A stretch of 64,000 nt of DNA from positions 62,001 through 126,000 of the forward strand of contig NZ_CABHWW010000024.1 in NCBI RefSeq assembly GCF_902170305.1, written 5' to 3'. The stretch's first letter is position 1; each line of letters opens with the position of its first letter. Shown here one piece after another: positions 1-10,221 of the stretch. This stretch comes from Yersinia alsatica. Its GTDB lineage: Bacteria; Pseudomonadota; Gammaproteobacteria; Enterobacterales; Enterobacteriaceae. The notes below the pieces were generated by a model. The model saw only the letters and a program-made list of their open reading frames with translations, did not search any database and was not told the DNA's origin. The position numbers were made by a program, and so were the translations under genes.

Positions 1-128
1 TTCAGGGTGCATTTACTGCAACCAACGAAAAAATCACTAATGCCGTCAATACCGTGTTAAGCGATGTTATTGCGGATATGGCGCAAGACACCAGCGTCAG
101 TAGCTTTATCAAGCAAAATGCGCGCTAA
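1..128 (+). CDS. yajG: YajG family lipoprotein, C-terminal fragment
   Basis: The window opens inside a reading frame that ends at TAA 126-128. The 41 visible residues run from QGAFTATNEKI to SSFIKQNAR, which looks like the C-terminus of YajG, an outer-membrane lipoprotein of unknown function encoded just upstream of ampG in enterobacteria. The lipobox and most of the protein lie outside the window. Position and strand directly ahead of ampG support the call; the fragment alone is short, so identity rests partly on synteny. Confidence 0.75.
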   Translation, partial: QGAFTATNEKITNAVNTVLSDVIADMAQDTSVSSFIKQNAR

Positions 129-208
129 TCTGCTATTTGCTTAACATCATTATTACTGCTTAACAGAATGCTCTGCCCCGCACATGGGGTGGAGCATGTA
201 GGTCTCAC

Positions 209-1687
209 ATGTCCAATCGCTATTCGAACCTTTTTACCCAGCGCAACTCTCTAGTTCTTCTTTTGTTGGGATTTGCTTCCGGTCTCCCTTTAGCTCTTAC
301 CGGCGGGACGCTGCAAGCCTGGATGACGGTTGAAAACGTCGATCTAAAAACTATTGGTATTTTCTCTTTGGTCGGTCAGGCCTACGTCTTCAAGTTCCTC
401 TGGTCCCCGTTGATGGACCGCTATACGCCCTCATTTCTTGGCCGTCGACGCGGTTGGTTGTTAATCAGCCAATTGCTGTTAATTGTCGCCATCATCGCCA
501 TGGGCTTTATGGAACCGGCTAAACATTTATGGTGGTTAGCCGCTATCGCCGTGCTAGTTGCATTCTGTTCTGCATCGCAAGATATTGTTTTTGATGCTTA
601 TAAAACCGATTTACTCAGCGCTGAAGAGCGCGGCACCGGTGCGGCAGTTTCTGTATTAGGCTATCGCTTGGCAATGTTGGTGTCCGGTGGTCTGGCCCTG
701 TGGATAGCCGACCGTTATCTCGGCTGGCAATCGACCTACTGGCTGATGGCCGGGCTCATGTTAATTGGGGTGTTTGCTACCCTATTTGCTCCTGAGCCTG
801 TGATTCGAATTGCCCCCCCCAAAACCTTAGAACAGGCGATCGTCGAGCCCTTACGTGATTTCTTTGGCCGTAACAATGCGTGGCTGATTTTGCTGCTTAT
901 CGTGCTGTACAAAATGGGGGATGCCTTTGCTGCTAGTCTGAGTACCACATTCCTGATCCGTGGGATAGGTTTCGATGCTGGTGAAGTCGGTCTGGTCAAT
1001 AAAACATTAGGATTGATTGCCACGATTATTGGTGCGCTCTATGGCGGCCTGTTGATGCAGCGCTTGAGCTTATTCCGGGCATTAATGATTTTCGGGATTC
1101 TACAAGCCGTTTCCAATATCGGCTATTGGCTGTTATCTATCACCGACAAGAATATATTCTCCATGGGCAGCGCCATCTTCCTGGAGAACTTGTGCGGCGG
1201 GATGGGGACTGCGGCCTTCGTCGCCCTACTGATGACGCTCTGTAATAAATCGTTCTCTGCCACACAATTTGCTTTGTTATCAGCATTATCGGCAGTAGGT
1301 CGAGTTTATGTCGGCCCAATTGCCGGCTGGTTTGTTGAAACTCATGGCTGGCCTCTGTTCTATTTATTCTCTATTGCTGCGGCGATTCCGGGGTTAATTC
1401 TGCTTTATATCTGCCGCCAGACACTGGAACACACCCAAAAAACAGATGAGTTCATGCCTCGTACTGCATTTAAAACAGCTTATCGTTGGGCGCTACGCTT
1501 TTTGACAATTGGCTGCATTTTATTAGCCGCCTGGCTGATTTTACTGATATGCAACGCGCTGGATTGGACCGCTGCCCCACAATTGGCCGATATATTACTG
1601 CTGCGAGGCATTCAGCTCAGTGTGGTCGGTATGGTTCTGGGTGGCGTATTGGATTATCTCGCGCTCAGACGAGAGAAATTAGCTTAA
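209..1687 (+). CDS. ampG: AmpG muropeptide permease
   Basis: AmpG is the inner-membrane MFS-type permease that brings GlcNAc-anhydroMurNAc peptides into the cytoplasm for cell-wall recycling; in species with inducible AmpC it also controls beta-lactamase induction. The 492-residue product is the usual length and is almost entirely hydrophobic, with about a dozen or more membrane spans. The conserved segment QDIVFDAYKTD lies near residues 124-134 and RYTPSFLGRRRGW near 71-83. The ATG at 209 follows a weak Shine-Dalgarno sequence. It sits 80 bases after yajG, the enterobacterial order, and is followed by an intrinsic terminator, so it probably ends the bolA/yajG-side transcription unit. Confidence 0.96.
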   Translation: MSNRYSNLFTQRNSLVLLLLGFASGLPLALTGGTLQAWMTVENVDLKTIGIFSLVGQAYVFKFLWSPLMDRYTPSFLGRRRGWLLISQLLLIVAIIAMGFMEPAKHLWWLAAIAVLVAFCSASQDIVFDAYKTDLLSAEERGTGAAVSVLGYRLAMLVSGGLALWIADRYLGWQSTYWLMAGLMLIGVFATLFAPEPVIRIAPPKTLEQAIVEPLRDFFGRNNAWLILLLIVLYKMGDAFAASLSTTFLIRGIGFDAGEVGLVNKTLGLIATIIGALYGGLLMQRLSLFRALMIFGILQAVSNIGYWLLSITDKNIFSMGSAIFLENLCGGMGTAAFVALLMTLCNKSFSATQFALLSALSAVGRVYVGPIAGWFVETHGWPLFYLFSIAAAIPGLILLYICRQTLEHTQKTDEFMPRTAFKTAYRWALRFLTIGCILLAAWLILLICNALDWTAAPQLADILLLRGIQLSVVGMVLGGVLDYLALRREKLA

Positions 1688-1707
1688 TAAACTCCCGTCA
1701 TTAACTA

Positions 1708-1733
1708 AAGCCGGTACTTGTGCCGGCTTTTTT
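1708..1733 (+). terminator. Intrinsic terminator after ampG
   Basis: A GC-rich stem (AAGCCGGTAC / GTGCCGGCTT) with a short loop is followed directly by a run of T. It lies 20 bases past the ampG stop and should end that transcript. Confidence 0.85.
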
Positions 1734-1848
1734 GCATTTGTCAGTTAGAAAAATAACTTCAGCCCATCCAATCTTTGACGCTCCCTTAGTACATTAATTG
1801 AACCATGTCACAAATTTAAGCAACACTTGCAAAATATTATTCACAAAA

Positions 1849-1864
1849 CGAGATCTACATCACT
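1849..1864. promoter_or_regulatory. CRP-like site upstream of the Tsx-like porin gene
   Basis: The sequence CGAGATCTACATCACT matches the CRP consensus TGTGATCTAGATCACA at 12 of 16 positions and sits about 110 bases before the porin start codon. E. coli tsx is known to be controlled by CRP and CytR, so a cAMP-CRP site here is plausible; binding is inferred only. Confidence 0.45.
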
Positions 1865-1971
1865 TTGAGCTATTTATCCTTTCGTGCTCTGGGACTATGA
1901 TGTGCGCACTTTTTGTTAAGGACTGTGTCCTTTTGTTTCTCCTGACATCTTTCAACTACACAGAGGCATTT

Positions 1972-2751
1972 ATGCGTAAAATTCTTATCGGCGCAGCCGC
2001 GCTGACTGCGGTCACGATGGCTCCCGCTGCACAAGCTGAATACCAGTGGGGATTTGCTAATATCAGCATGAACTACCTTGACTGGAGTCGCAGTACTACG
2101 CATAAATCAGGCAACTCTTCACACAAAGATGACTTTGCCTATATCGAGTTGGAAGGTGGTGCAGGTTATAGCTGGGGCGAGGTCTACGGCTTCTTTGATT
2201 TAGAAAACCCGTTCAATTCAAAAACGGCACAGCCAGGTGACAACCAGCGCTATACCTTCAAAACAACCGGCCGTTATTACTTAGGCGATTCCGGTTTCAA
2301 CCTTTATGGCCATCTTTATGGCACTTACTCGTTGCCGAGTGCTGAAGGTAACAATTACAGCAACTTCCACGAAGTGAATACTCTGTACGGTATCGGCTAT
2401 AACGCCACGGTAGCGGGCGTGTGGATGAAACCTTTCGTCGCGCTACACTATGTTGATCAAACCTATTATTCAGGCAACAACGGCTATGTCGTGGGCTGGG
2501 TCGCAGGTTATGACTTTACCGCATTCGATGAGAATTTCAGCATCACTAACTGGAATGAACTGGAGTTTAACCGGGCAGAACGTTATGCCGCAGGTAATGG
2601 TGGCCGTAACGGGGTGAATGGTGCCATTGCACTTTGGTGGACACCAATTAAACAATTTACCACCGGTATTCAGTACCGTTATGCTTATAACAAATTGGGT
2701 GAAGATTTCTTACAAGACGCTATCGTTTACTCTATTAAATATAATTTCTAG
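1972..2751 (+). CDS. Tsx/OmpK-family outer membrane channel
   Basis: A 259-residue outer-membrane beta-barrel of the nucleoside-specific channel family (Tsx/OmpK). The start ATG at 1972 follows AGAGG and gives a clean signal peptide, MRKILIGAAALTAVTMAPAAQA, cleaved after AQA; longer upstream readings lack a signal sequence. The mature chain alternates aromatic and polar residues as beta-strands do, and ends in KYNF with the C-terminal phenylalanine that BamA recognises. Family members take up nucleosides. The protein is clearly not close to E. coli Tsx and resembles the Vibrio OmpK branch more, so the substrate is uncertain. It is monocistronic, with its own promoter region and a weak terminator-like hairpin after it. 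Confidence 0.85.
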   Translation: MRKILIGAAALTAVTMAPAAQAEYQWGFANISMNYLDWSRSTTHKSGNSSHKDDFAYIELEGGAGYSWGEVYGFFDLENPFNSKTAQPGDNQRYTFKTTGRYYLGDSGFNLYGHLYGTYSLPSAEGNNYSNFHEVNTLYGIGYNATVAGVWMKPFVALHYVDQTYYSGNNGYVVGWVAGYDFTAFDENFSITNWNELEFNRAERYAAGNGGRNGVNGAIALWWTPIKQFTTGIQYRYAYNKLGEDFLQDAIVYSIKYNF

Positions 2752-2759
2752 CTAAATGA

Positions 2760-2799
2760 TTCAGGGGTGACTATTTATAGCGCCCCTGAATATATTTTA
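2760..2799 (+). terminator. Probable terminator after the Tsx-like gene
   Basis: TTCAGGGG pairs with CCCCTGAA across a loop of about 14 bases, starting 8 bases past the stop codon; the tail TATATTTT is only partly U-rich, so termination may be imperfect. Confidence 0.55.
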
Positions 2800-3113
2800 A
2801 TTTACCTTGGCATCACATATTATTTACATAAAATAAGCCTAAGTATTAATTTAAAATCAGTATTTCCCGTGAATAAAACACTAATTACCGTTGTTTTTCC
2901 TTAACATCCGCTGTTTTCCCGTCAGGTGCCATCGCCAACATATTGTTGCTATTAGTAAATTGTCACGCATGGCAACATCTGTGACCCCCTTAACATAAAG
3001 TGTCAACAAGCCGCTGACACAATCTTAAGCATGTTTACAGTCCTGCAACCTTCCCGTAAAATGCCCGCACACATGAAACGACAATAGAGCCCTTTTGTAA
3101 TTGAGGTCGTTAG
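2800..3113 (+). promoter_or_regulatory. cyo operon promoter region
   Basis: This 314-base AT-rich gap holds a strong sigma-70-like promoter: TTTACA at 3034-3039, a 17-base spacer, and TAAAAT at 3057-3062, which would start the cyoA message about 45 bases before its ATG. Just upstream, GTGTCA (3000-3005) and TGACAC (3015-3020) form an inverted repeat that could be a regulator site. In E. coli cyo is repressed by ArcA and Fnr at low oxygen; I did not find a site for these that I would defend. No gene is seen here. Confidence 0.65.
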
Positions 3114-4070
3114 ATGAGACTTAAGAAATACATTAAAAATATGGGTATGTTGTCTTTATTAGCAGCCACAGTAATGCTTAGTGGTTGCGATATGGTATTG
3201 ATGAATCCCAAAGGCGCAATCGGAGTCGAACAAAAAACACTGATACTTACAGCTATCGGTTTAATGTTGATCGTCGTTATTCCGGTTATTTTTATGGCGT
3301 TTGCTTTTGCATGGAAGTTCCGCGCGTCCAACAAAAGTGCGACCTACACCCCAAACTGGTCCCATTCCAACAAAATTGAGCTTGTTGTTTGGGCTGTTCC
3401 AATCATTATCATTGCTATTTTGGCAACGATAACCTGGAAAACCTCCCACGAACTTGACCCGTTCAAACCGCTTGAAGTGGCTGGCAAAGAACCGATCACC
3501 ATTGAAGTGGTCTCCCTTGACTGGAAATGGCTATTTATCTATCCAGAACAAGGTATTGCTACAGTAAATGAACTGGCTTTCCCTACTGATGTTCCGGTGA
3601 ACTTCAAAATCACCTCCAACTCAGTAATGAACTCGTTCTTTATTCCTCAGTTAGGCGGGCAGATTTATGCGATGGCCGGGATGCAAACCAAACTGCATCT
3701 GATCGCCAACGAAGCCGGTAAATACAATGGTATTTCCAGCAGCTTCAGTGGCAAAGGCTTCTCTGGTATGAAATTCACTGCAATCGCAACACCAACGCAG
3801 GAAGACTTCAACCAGTGGGTCGCACAGGTGAAAAAATCGCCGAACACCCTGAATACCACTGACGATTTCAATAAACTGGCTGAGCCGAGTGAAAATAACC
3901 CGGTTGAGTATTTCTCCAGTGTTAAACCGGAGCTGTTTAAAGGAATCATTGGCAAATTTATGGGCGATATGAACATGCACAAGAAAGGCGATGATACCCA
4001 TAAAGGTATGGACATGAGCCAGGGCATGGATATGGGCGAACACGCCGCTCACGCCGGAGCCGAGGAATAA
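3114..4070 (+). CDS. cyoA: Cytochrome bo3 ubiquinol oxidase subunit II
   Basis: CyoA is the lipoprotein subunit II of the proton-pumping ubiquinol oxidase; it packs against CyoB and faces the periplasm. The 318-residue product begins with a signal peptide ending in the lipobox LSGC, with Cys25 as the acylation site, then two membrane spans near residues 43-65 and 87-107, then a cupredoxin-like periplasmic domain. As expected for quinol oxidases it lacks the CuA ligand set. The last 30 or so residues are rich in His, Met and Asp (repeats of MDM with HAAHAG). It starts at ATG 3114 after TTGAGG and is separated from cyoB by four bases, the first gene of cyoABCDE. Confidence 0.97.
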   Translation: MRLKKYIKNMGMLSLLAATVMLSGCDMVLMNPKGAIGVEQKTLILTAIGLMLIVVIPVIFMAFAFAWKFRASNKSATYTPNWSHSNKIELVVWAVPIIIIAILATITWKTSHELDPFKPLEVAGKEPITIEVVSLDWKWLFIYPEQGIATVNELAFPTDVPVNFKITSNSVMNSFFIPQLGGQIYAMAGMQTKLHLIANEAGKYNGISSSFSGKGFSGMKFTAIATPTQEDFNQWVAQVKKSPNTLNTTDDFNKLAEPSENNPVEYFSSVKPELFKGIIGKFMGDMNMHKKGDDTHKGMDMSQGMDMGEHAAHAGAEE

Positions 4071-4074
4071 AACG

Positions 4075-6066
4075 ATGTTGGGAAAATTAACACTTGATGC
4101 GGTTCCGCTACACGAACCAATCATTATGGTTACCGTTGCTGCAATTGTTCTGGGTGGGCTGGCAGTTGTCGCTGCCCTGACCTATTTCGGCAAATGGAAA
4201 TGGCTATGGAGCGAATGGCTGACTTCGGTTGACCATAAAAAAATCGGTATCATGTACATTCTGGTCGCCATGGTCATGCTGCTGCGTGGCTTTGCCGACG
4301 CCATCATGATGCGTAGCCAGCAAGCACTTGCTTCTGCTGGTGAGGCCGGATTCCTCCCGCCTCATCACTATGATCAGATTTTCACCGCGCACGGCGTTAT
4401 CATGATTTTCTTCATGGCGATGCCTTTTGTGGTGGGCTTGATGAACGTGGTTGTACCGCTACAAATCGGTGCTCGCGACGTTGCCTTCCCGTTCCTGAAC
4501 TCACTGAGTTTCTGGTTCTTTGTCGTCGGGGTGGTGTTAATCAACATCTCTCTGGGAGTCGGTGAATTCGCACAAACCGGTTGGTTGGCATATCCGCCAC
4601 TATCAGGTAAAGAGTACAACCCAGGTGTCGGGGTCGATTACTGGATCTGGAGTCTACAGATTTCTGGTTTGGGGACCTTGCTGACCGGTGTTAACTTCTT
4701 CGCGACTATCTTGAAAATGCGTGCGCCTGGCATGTCGATGATGAAGATGCCAGTCTTCACCTGGGCTGCACTGTGTACCAACATTTTGATTATCGTTTCA
4801 TTCCCGATCCTGACTGTGACCGTCGCGTTACTGACACTGGACCGCTACCTTGGCACCCATTTCTTTACCAATGATATGGGTGGCAACATGATGATGTACA
4901 TCAACCTGATTTGGGCCTGGGGCCATCCGGAAGTGTACATTTTAGTTCTGCCAGTATTCGGGGTGTTCTCCGAAGTTACCGCGACCTTCTCAAGAAAACG
5001 TCTGTTTGGTTACACCTCTTTAGTCTGGGCAACCATCGCGATTACCGTACTGTCGTTTATTGTTTGGCTACACCACTTCTTCACCATGGGGTCCGGTGCC
5101 AACGTTAACGCCTTCTTCGGTATAGCCACGATGATCATTTCCATCCCAACTGGGGTGAAAATCTTCAACTGGTTGTTCACGATGTACCAAGGCCGTATTC
5201 AGTTTAACTCCGCAATGTTGTGGACCGTTGGCTTCATCATCACCTTCTCTATCGGTGGGATGACCGGTGTTCTACTTGCCGTTCCGGGTGCAAACTTTGT
5301 ACTGCATAACAGCCTGTTCCTGATTGCGCACTTCCATAACGTGATTATCGGTGGTGTGGTATTTGGTTGCTTCGCTGGCCTGACTTACTGGTGGCCTAAG
5401 TCCTTCGGCTTTACGCTGAATGAGAAATGGGGCATCCGTGCTTTCTGGTTCTGGATAATTGGCTTCTTCGTTGCCTTTATGCCGCTGTATGTACTGGGCT
5501 TTATGGGCATGACCCGTCGTCTGAGCCAAGACATCAACCCAGAATTCCACCCGATGTTGATGGTGGCAGCAGGCGGTGCAGCACTGATTGCTTGCGGTAT
5601 CTTCTGTCAGGTTATCCAGGTGTTCGTCAGTATTCGTGACCGCGAGCAAAACCGCGATCTGACTGGTGACCCGTGGGGTGGCCGTACGCTGGAGTGGTCT
5701 ACCTCTTCCCCACCGCCGTTCTATAACTTCGCTGTCGTGCCTGAAGTTGTTGACCGTGACGAATTCTGGGATATGAAAGAGAAAGGCGAAGCGTACAAAC
5801 GCCCAGCGAAATACGAAGAAATCCACATGCCGAAGAATACCGGTGCAGGTGTGATTATTGCTGGCTTCAGCTTGATCTTCGGCTTTGCCATGATCTGGTA
5901 TATCTGGTGGCTGGCCATTATTGGCTTCGCTGGCATGATTGTGACCTGGATTGTGAAAAGCTTCGACGAGGATGTTGATTACTATGTGCCGGTTGCAGAA
6001 GTTGAGCGCATTGAAAATCTTCATCATGAACAAATCAGCAAAGCAGGCGTGAATCATGTCAACTGA
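4075..6066 (+). CDS. cyoB: Cytochrome bo3 ubiquinol oxidase subunit I
   Basis: CyoB is the catalytic subunit that reduces oxygen to water and pumps protons. The 663 residues are the normal length. The metal ligands stand where E. coli has them: His106 (low-spin heme) in TAHGVIM, His284 and Tyr288 in WGHPEVYI (CuB with the His-Tyr cross-link), His333/His334 in WLHHFFT (CuB), and His419/His421 in IAHFHNV (heme o3 and heme b). About fifteen membrane spans are visible. The stop overlaps cyoC by 11 bases, so translation of the two is probably coupled. Confidence 0.98.
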   Translation: MLGKLTLDAVPLHEPIIMVTVAAIVLGGLAVVAALTYFGKWKWLWSEWLTSVDHKKIGIMYILVAMVMLLRGFADAIMMRSQQALASAGEAGFLPPHHYDQIFTAHGVIMIFFMAMPFVVGLMNVVVPLQIGARDVAFPFLNSLSFWFFVVGVVLINISLGVGEFAQTGWLAYPPLSGKEYNPGVGVDYWIWSLQISGLGTLLTGVNFFATILKMRAPGMSMMKMPVFTWAALCTNILIIVSFPILTVTVALLTLDRYLGTHFFTNDMGGNMMMYINLIWAWGHPEVYILVLPVFGVFSEVTATFSRKRLFGYTSLVWATIAITVLSFIVWLHHFFTMGSGANVNAFFGIATMIISIPTGVKIFNWLFTMYQGRIQFNSAMLWTVGFIITFSIGGMTGVLLAVPGANFVLHNSLFLIAHFHNVIIGGVVFGCFAGLTYWWPKSFGFTLNEKWGIRAFWFWIIGFFVAFMPLYVLGFMGMTRRLSQDINPEFHPMLMVAAGGAALIACGIFCQVIQVFVSIRDREQNRDLTGDPWGGRTLEWSTSSPPPFYNFAVVPEVVDRDEFWDMKEKGEAYKRPAKYEEIHMPKNTGAGVIIAGFSLIFGFAMIWYIWWLAIIGFAGMIVTWIVKSFDEDVDYYVPVAEVERIENLHHEQISKAGVNHVN

Positions 6067-6670
6067 AACTCTGACTAACCACAACGTCGCCCATGCCGAG
6101 CACGGGCATCACGATGCAGGAGCAACGAAAGTATTCGGCTTCTGGATCTACCTGATGAGCGACTGTATTTTGTTTGCGACTTTGTTCGCAACTTATGCAG
6201 TGCTGGTAAACGGGACCGCTGGCGGTCCTTCCGGCAGGGATATCTTCGACTTGAACTTTGTTCTGGTCGAAACCTTCCTGTTACTGTTCAGTAGTATTAC
6301 TTACGGCATCGCTATGCTGGGCATGAATAAAGGCCATAAAAACCAGGTGAACACCTGGTTAGGTCTGACCTTCCTGTTCGGTCTGGGCTTTGTGGCAATG
6401 GAAATCTATGAATTCCATCACCTGATTGTTGAAGGCTACGGCCCGGATCGCAGTGCGTTCCTGTCTAGCTTCTTCGCACTGGTTGCCACCCACGGTATTC
6501 ACGTTACTGCTGGCCTGGTTTGGATCATCATTATGATGATTCAAGTAGCAAAACGCGGCCTGAATGAGATGAACCGTACCCGTCTGATGTGCCTGAGCTT
6601 GTTCTGGCACTTCCTGGACGTGGTCTGGATCTGCGTATTCACCGTTGTCTATCTGTTAGGAGCCATGTAA
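6056..6670 (+). CDS. cyoC: Cytochrome bo3 ubiquinol oxidase subunit III
   Basis: CyoC is the structural subunit III of the bo3 oxidase, a heme-copper oxidase subunit III homolog with five membrane spans and no redox centre. The 204-residue product starts [11 protein letters not shown], carries a His-rich N-terminus ([10 protein letters not shown]), then [24 protein letters not shown]. It overlaps the end of cyoB by 11 bases and shares one base (TAATG) with cyoD. Confidence 0.97.
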   Translation: MSTETLTNHNVAHAEHGHHDAGATKVFGFWIYLMSDCILFATLFATYAVLVNGTAGGPSGRDIFDLNFVLVETFLLLFSSITYGIAMLGMNKGHKNQVNTWLGLTFLFGLGFVAMEIYEFHHLIVEGYGPDRSAFLSSFFALVATHGIHVTAGLVWIIIMMIQVAKRGLNEMNRTRLMCLSLFWHFLDVVWICVFTVVYLLGAM

Positions 6671-7002
6671 TGAGTCATCCAACAACTACTCACGGTGGAG
6701 CCAGCCACGGTAGCTTGAAGTCATATCTTATTGGCTTCATTCTGTCGGTCATTCTGACAGTTATTCCATTTGCTATGGTGATGAGCGGTACCGCCTCCCA
6801 TACGACTATTCTGGCCACAGTGGTCGGTTTAGCCGTAGTGCAGATTATTGTGCACTTGGTGTACTTCCTGCATATGAATGGATCGTCCGAAGAACGTTGG
6901 AATCTGGTGGCGTTCCTGTTCACCGCTATGATTATCGCAATCGTTGTTGTGGGCTCACTCTGGATTATGTACAACCTCAACATCAATATGATGGTTGACT
7001 GA
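6670..7002 (+). CDS. cyoD: Cytochrome bo3 ubiquinol oxidase subunit IV
   Basis: CyoD is the small subunit IV that assists assembly of the CuB site in CyoB. The 110-residue protein has three membrane spans and the family segment [14 protein letters not shown] start it at the ATG overlapping the cyoC stop (TAATG), which gives the family length; a longer reading upstream would run through cyoC in another frame and is not supported. Confidence 0.96.
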   Translation: MSHPTTTHGGASHGSLKSYLIGFILSVILTVIPFAMVMSGTASHTTILATVVGLAVVQIIVHLVYFLHMNGSSEERWNLVAFLFTAMIIAIVVVGSLWIMYNLNINMMVD

Positions 7003-7015
7003 AGAGCTGCATGTG

Positions 7016-7903
7016 ATGATTAAGCAATACCTGCAAGTAACTAAACCAGGAATTATTTTCGGCAATTTAATTTCTGTCGTTGGGGGATTTCTCCTCGCTT
7101 CCAAAGGCGTGATTGATTACCCCCTTTTTCTCGCCACCCTGTTCGGTGTCTCGTTAGTTGTTGCCTCCGGGTGTGTATTTAACAACTATATCGACCGTGA
7201 TATCGACCGTATCATGGAGAGAACGAAGAATCGTGTCCTGGTAAAAGGGCTTATCGATCCGAAAGTGAGCCTGATTTATGCATCAGTACTGGGTATTGCT
7301 GGCATGCTGTTGCTCTACGTCGCCGCCAATCTATTAGCAATGATGCTGGCCGTCATTGGTTTCGTTATCTATGTTGGGGTTTATAGCCTCTACATGAAGC
7401 GCAAATCAGTCTACGGCACGTTGATTGGCAGCTTGTCAGGTGCCGCACCACCAGTGATTGGTTACTGTGCGGTTACCGGGCAGTTCGATATGGGCGCCTT
7501 GATTCTGCTGCTTATCTTCAGCTTGTGGCAAATGCCGCACTCTTATGCCATCGCGATTTTCCGCTTTAAGGATTATCAAGCTGCCAACATTCCGGTTCTG
7601 CCGGTGATAAAAGGAATATCGGTCACCAAAAACCATATTACCCTTTATATTTTGGCATTTATGGTCGCGACCTTGATGCTAACCTTAAGTGGCTATGCCG
7701 GTTATAAATACCTGGTTGTCGCTGCGGCGGTGAGTGTCTGGTGGCTGGGAATGGCATTGCGCGGTTACAAGGCAACCAATGACATCGTGTGGGCGAGAAA
7801 ACTCTTTGTCTTCTCTATCATTGCCATTACGTCATTGAGCGTCATGATGTCGGTTGATTTCAATGTCCCTTCCTCGGCGGGATTACTGACTTACGTCGGG
7901 TAA
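7016..7903 (+). CDS. cyoE: Protoheme IX farnesyltransferase (heme O synthase)
   Basis: CyoE transfers a farnesyl group to heme B to make heme O, the cofactor of the bo3 oxidase encoded just upstream. It is a UbiA-superfamily membrane prenyltransferase. The 295-residue product shows the first Asp-rich motif [10 protein letters not shown] near residues 56-65 and a second conserved stretch, [13 protein letters not shown]. The start [12 protein letters not shown] at 7016 aligns with the E. coli start and follows GAAGAG; a GTG one codon earlier is also possible. It is the last gene of the operon and is followed by a strong terminator. It draws farnesyl diphosphate, the product of IspA encoded at 20.2 kb. 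Confidence 0.97.
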   Translation: MIKQYLQVTKPGIIFGNLISVVGGFLLASKGVIDYPLFLATLFGVSLVVASGCVFNNYIDRDIDRIMERTKNRVLVKGLIDPKVSLIYASVLGIAGMLLLYVAANLLAMMLAVIGFVIYVGVYSLYMKRKSVYGTLIGSLSGAAPPVIGYCAVTGQFDMGALILLLIFSLWQMPHSYAIAIFRFKDYQAANIPVLPVIKGISVTKNHITLYILAFMVATLMLTLSGYAGYKYLVVAAAVSVWWLGMALRGYKATNDIVWARKLFVFSIIAITSLSVMMSVDFNVPSSAGLLTYVG

Positions 7904-7923
7904 TTTCAGCCCTATTGATGTAA

Positions 7924-7953
7924 AAATGGCTGTTTCTGACAGCCATTTTTTAT
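7924..7953 (+). terminator. Terminator of the cyo operon
   Basis: A stem AAATGGCTGT / ACAGCCATTT with a short loop is followed by TTTTATTT, about 20 bases past the cyoE stop. Confidence 0.85.
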
Positions 7954-8071
7954 TTCTGCACTACCCTGCTGTTATCTTAAAACTCACCTGTAATACATTC
8001 TAAACATCAATAGATTTACCGGTAGGCATTAACATCATTACAATAGTGCAATTGGTTTTTCTGAGGTGGTA

Positions 8072-9436
8072 ATGAACGACAATAAAATGACCCCGCTAGA
8101 GCTTCGGGCTACTTGGGGGCTGGGTACGGTATTCTCTTTGCGCATGCTTGGCATGTTCATGGTTTTGCCGGTTCTCACCACTTATGGTATGGCACTTTCT
8201 GGAGCCAGTGAGGCGTTGATTGGCCTAGCTATTGGTATCTACGGTCTGGCTCAGGCCATTTTCCAAATCCCTTTTGGGCTGGTTTCCGATCGCATTGGCC
8301 GCAAACCCCTGATCGTTGGTGGCTTATTAGTCTTCGCATTGGGTAGCGTGATTGCCGCATTGAGTGATTCTATCTGGGGCATCATTCTAGGTCGCGCATT
8401 GCAAGGCTCTGGCGCAATTGCCGCCGCAGTCATGGCACTATTGTCTGACCTGACACGCGAACAAAACCGCACCAAAGCGATGGCATTTATTGGTGTCAGT
8501 TTTGGTATCACCTTTGCTATCGCGATGGTTATTGGGCCAATAGTCACCCATGCCTTTGGTCTGCAAGCCCTGTTCTGGGGAATAGCCATACTGGCACTAT
8601 TAGGTATTGTCATCACTCTAGCAGTGGTGCCCGATGCCGACAGGCATGTACTTAACCGCGAATCCAGTATCGTCAAAGGCAGTGTGAGCAAGGTTCTCAA
8701 CAACAGCCGGCTGCTTAAACTCAACTTTGGCATCATGTGCCTACATATCTTGTTGATGTCGAGCTTTGTTGCTTTACCGCAAATTATGGCCAGTGCCGGA
8801 TTGGCCCCTGCCCAGCATTGGATTGTCTATTTGGTGACTATGCTGGTCTCGTTCGCCGCCGTAGTGCCGTTCATTATCTATGCTGAAGTCAAACGCCGTA
8901 TGAAGCAGGTTTTCATGGGGTGTGTCGCAGTACTGTTTGCCGCCGAAGTGGTGCTGTGGTCTGCCGGGCACCAGTTATGGGTCATTATCGCCGGTGTGCA
9001 GCTGTTCTTTATCGCCTTCAATGTCATGGAGGCTATCTTGCCTTCACTAATCAGCAAAGAATCTCCGGCAGGTTATAAAGGCACGGCAATGGGGATCTAC
9101 TCCACCAGCCAGTTTATTGGTGTGGCTATCGGCGGGAGTTTAGGCGGCTGGATATTTGGTATGGCAGGGGCAAGCACGGTGTTTGCCGCCGGAGCGGTTA
9201 TCGCGCTGGTGTGGTTTGCCGTCAGTACCACAATGCAGGAGCCCCCTTATGTCAGTAGCCTGCGAATTACTTTGTCAGAATTGGCAGTAAAAGACTCAGC
9301 ATTAGAAGAGCGGATTAAAGCCCAACCGGGAGTAACCGAGGCGGTAGTTGTGACTGCGGAACGCAGCGCTTACGTGAAAGTTGATACGAAAAAGACCAAT
9401 CGTAGTCAGTTGGAGCAGTTGGTTAATGCAACCTAG
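8072..9436 (+). CDS. yajR: YajR MFS transporter with C-terminal YAM domain
   Basis: YajR is a major facilitator superfamily antiporter of the drug-proton type with twelve spans and a cytoplasmic C-terminal ferredoxin-like YAM domain. The 454 residues match the E. coli length. Family motif A appears as GLVSDRIGRKPLIVGG near residues 70-85, and the C-terminal part after residue 385 (RITLSELAVKDSALEERIKAQPG) is the soluble domain. The physiological substrate of the family is unknown. I chose ATG 8072, placed after GAGG, rather than the GTG two codons upstream that overlaps the Shine-Dalgarno sequence. It is convergent with yajQ. Confidence 0.93.
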   Translation: MNDNKMTPLELRATWGLGTVFSLRMLGMFMVLPVLTTYGMALSGASEALIGLAIGIYGLAQAIFQIPFGLVSDRIGRKPLIVGGLLVFALGSVIAALSDSIWGIILGRALQGSGAIAAAVMALLSDLTREQNRTKAMAFIGVSFGITFAIAMVIGPIVTHAFGLQALFWGIAILALLGIVITLAVVPDADRHVLNRESSIVKGSVSKVLNNSRLLKLNFGIMCLHILLMSSFVALPQIMASAGLAPAQHWIVYLVTMLVSFAAVVPFIIYAEVKRRMKQVFMGCVAVLFAAEVVLWSAGHQLWVIIAGVQLFFIAFNVMEAILPSLISKESPAGYKGTAMGIYSTSQFIGVAIGGSLGGWIFGMAGASTVFAAGAVIALVWFAVSTTMQEPPYVSSLRITLSELAVKDSALEERIKAQPGVTEAVVVTAERSAYVKVDTKKTNRSQLEQLVNAT

Positions 9437-9469
9437 CTAGCCGGTAAACAGCCCACCAGATAATAAAAT

Positions 9470-9508
9470 GAGGAACAAAAACCGCGCGTCGGTCAGAGTT
9501 CCTCTTTG
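9470..9508 (+). terminator. Possible terminator between yajR and yajQ
   Basis: GAGGAAC (9470-9476) pairs with GTTCCTC (9498-9504), followed by TTTG. The loop is long, so this is a weak candidate for ending yajR; the genes are convergent. Confidence 0.4.
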
Positions 9509-9517
9509 TCCGCGGAT

Positions 9518-10009
9518 TTAGTCGCGGAAATTATTGAACTGGAATGGCTGGCCCAGATCAGCACCGCGAACCAATGCCATCACACTCTGCAAATCATCAC
9601 GCGCTTTGCCGGTCACGCGCACTTGTTCGCCCTGAATTTGTGCCTGGACTTTCAGTTTGCTGTCTTTAATTAGCTTAACCAGCTTTTTGGCCTGCACACT
9701 TTCAATGCCTTGTTTCAGCTTGGCTTCTACACTGTAGGTTTTGCCGCTGCGATCCATTTCTTCCGGGATCTCCAGTGCTGCACCTTCAATGCCACGCTTA
9801 GTCAGTTGAGCACGCAAAATATCCAGCAATTGCTCAACCTGAAAATCAGATTCACTGGCAACTTTGATACTTTCGTTCTTCTCATTTAATTCAAAACTCG
9901 CTGGAACATTACGAAAATCCCAACGGTTCGCCAGATCACGGGTGGCGTTTTCAACGGCATTACGCACTTCCTGCATATCAATTTCAGATACGATGTCGAA
10001 AGATGGCAT
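9518..10009 (-). CDS. yajQ: YajQ family nucleotide-binding protein
   Basis: A 163-residue cytoplasmic protein of the UPF0234/YajQ (DUF520) family, with members that bind nucleotides and, in Xanthomonas and Pseudomonas, cyclic di-GMP. It begins [20 protein letters not shown] and ends in the family signature FQFNNFRD. The ATG at 10009 is preceded by a strong AGGAGGAGGG, which decides the start; a reading 35 codons longer upstream has no homology. It is convergent with yajR and divergent from panE. A role in transcription or translation control is family knowledge only. Confidence 0.94.
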   Translation of the reverse strand: MPSFDIVSEIDMQEVRNAVENATRDLANRWDFRNVPASFELNEKNESIKVASESDFQVEQLLDILRAQLTKRGIEGAALEIPEEMDRSGKTYSVEAKLKQGIESVQAKKLVKLIKDSKLKVQAQIQGEQVRVTGKARDDLQSVMALVRGADLGQPFQFNNFRD

Positions 10010-10221
10010 ATTCCCTCCTCCTGATAAGATGAATGGCGAGCATAATAACTGCTTTATCCCCCACAGACAAAGCCAAGCTGCTGACAATGGCTCAACTAAG
10101 CTGCGGTTCTTCACTAACCGAGCTGGTAGCTAACTCTGCTTTTAATGACCAAAAAGTCTATAATCAAAGCATAACACCTAGAAAGAAGTCGTGTATTACT
10201 GCTCACACCAAGGAGGTCTCA

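Noticed and set aside
4087-6084. Long open frames opposite cyoA and cyoB (for example a 270-codon minus-strand frame at 5272-6084)
   Set aside because: They are antisense to strongly conserved oxidase genes, have no ribosome binding site and read as Cys/His/Asp-rich low-quality protein.
8066-8071. GTG start for yajR two codons upstream
   Set aside because: It would overlap the Shine-Dalgarno GAGG; ATG 8072 gives the E. coli length.
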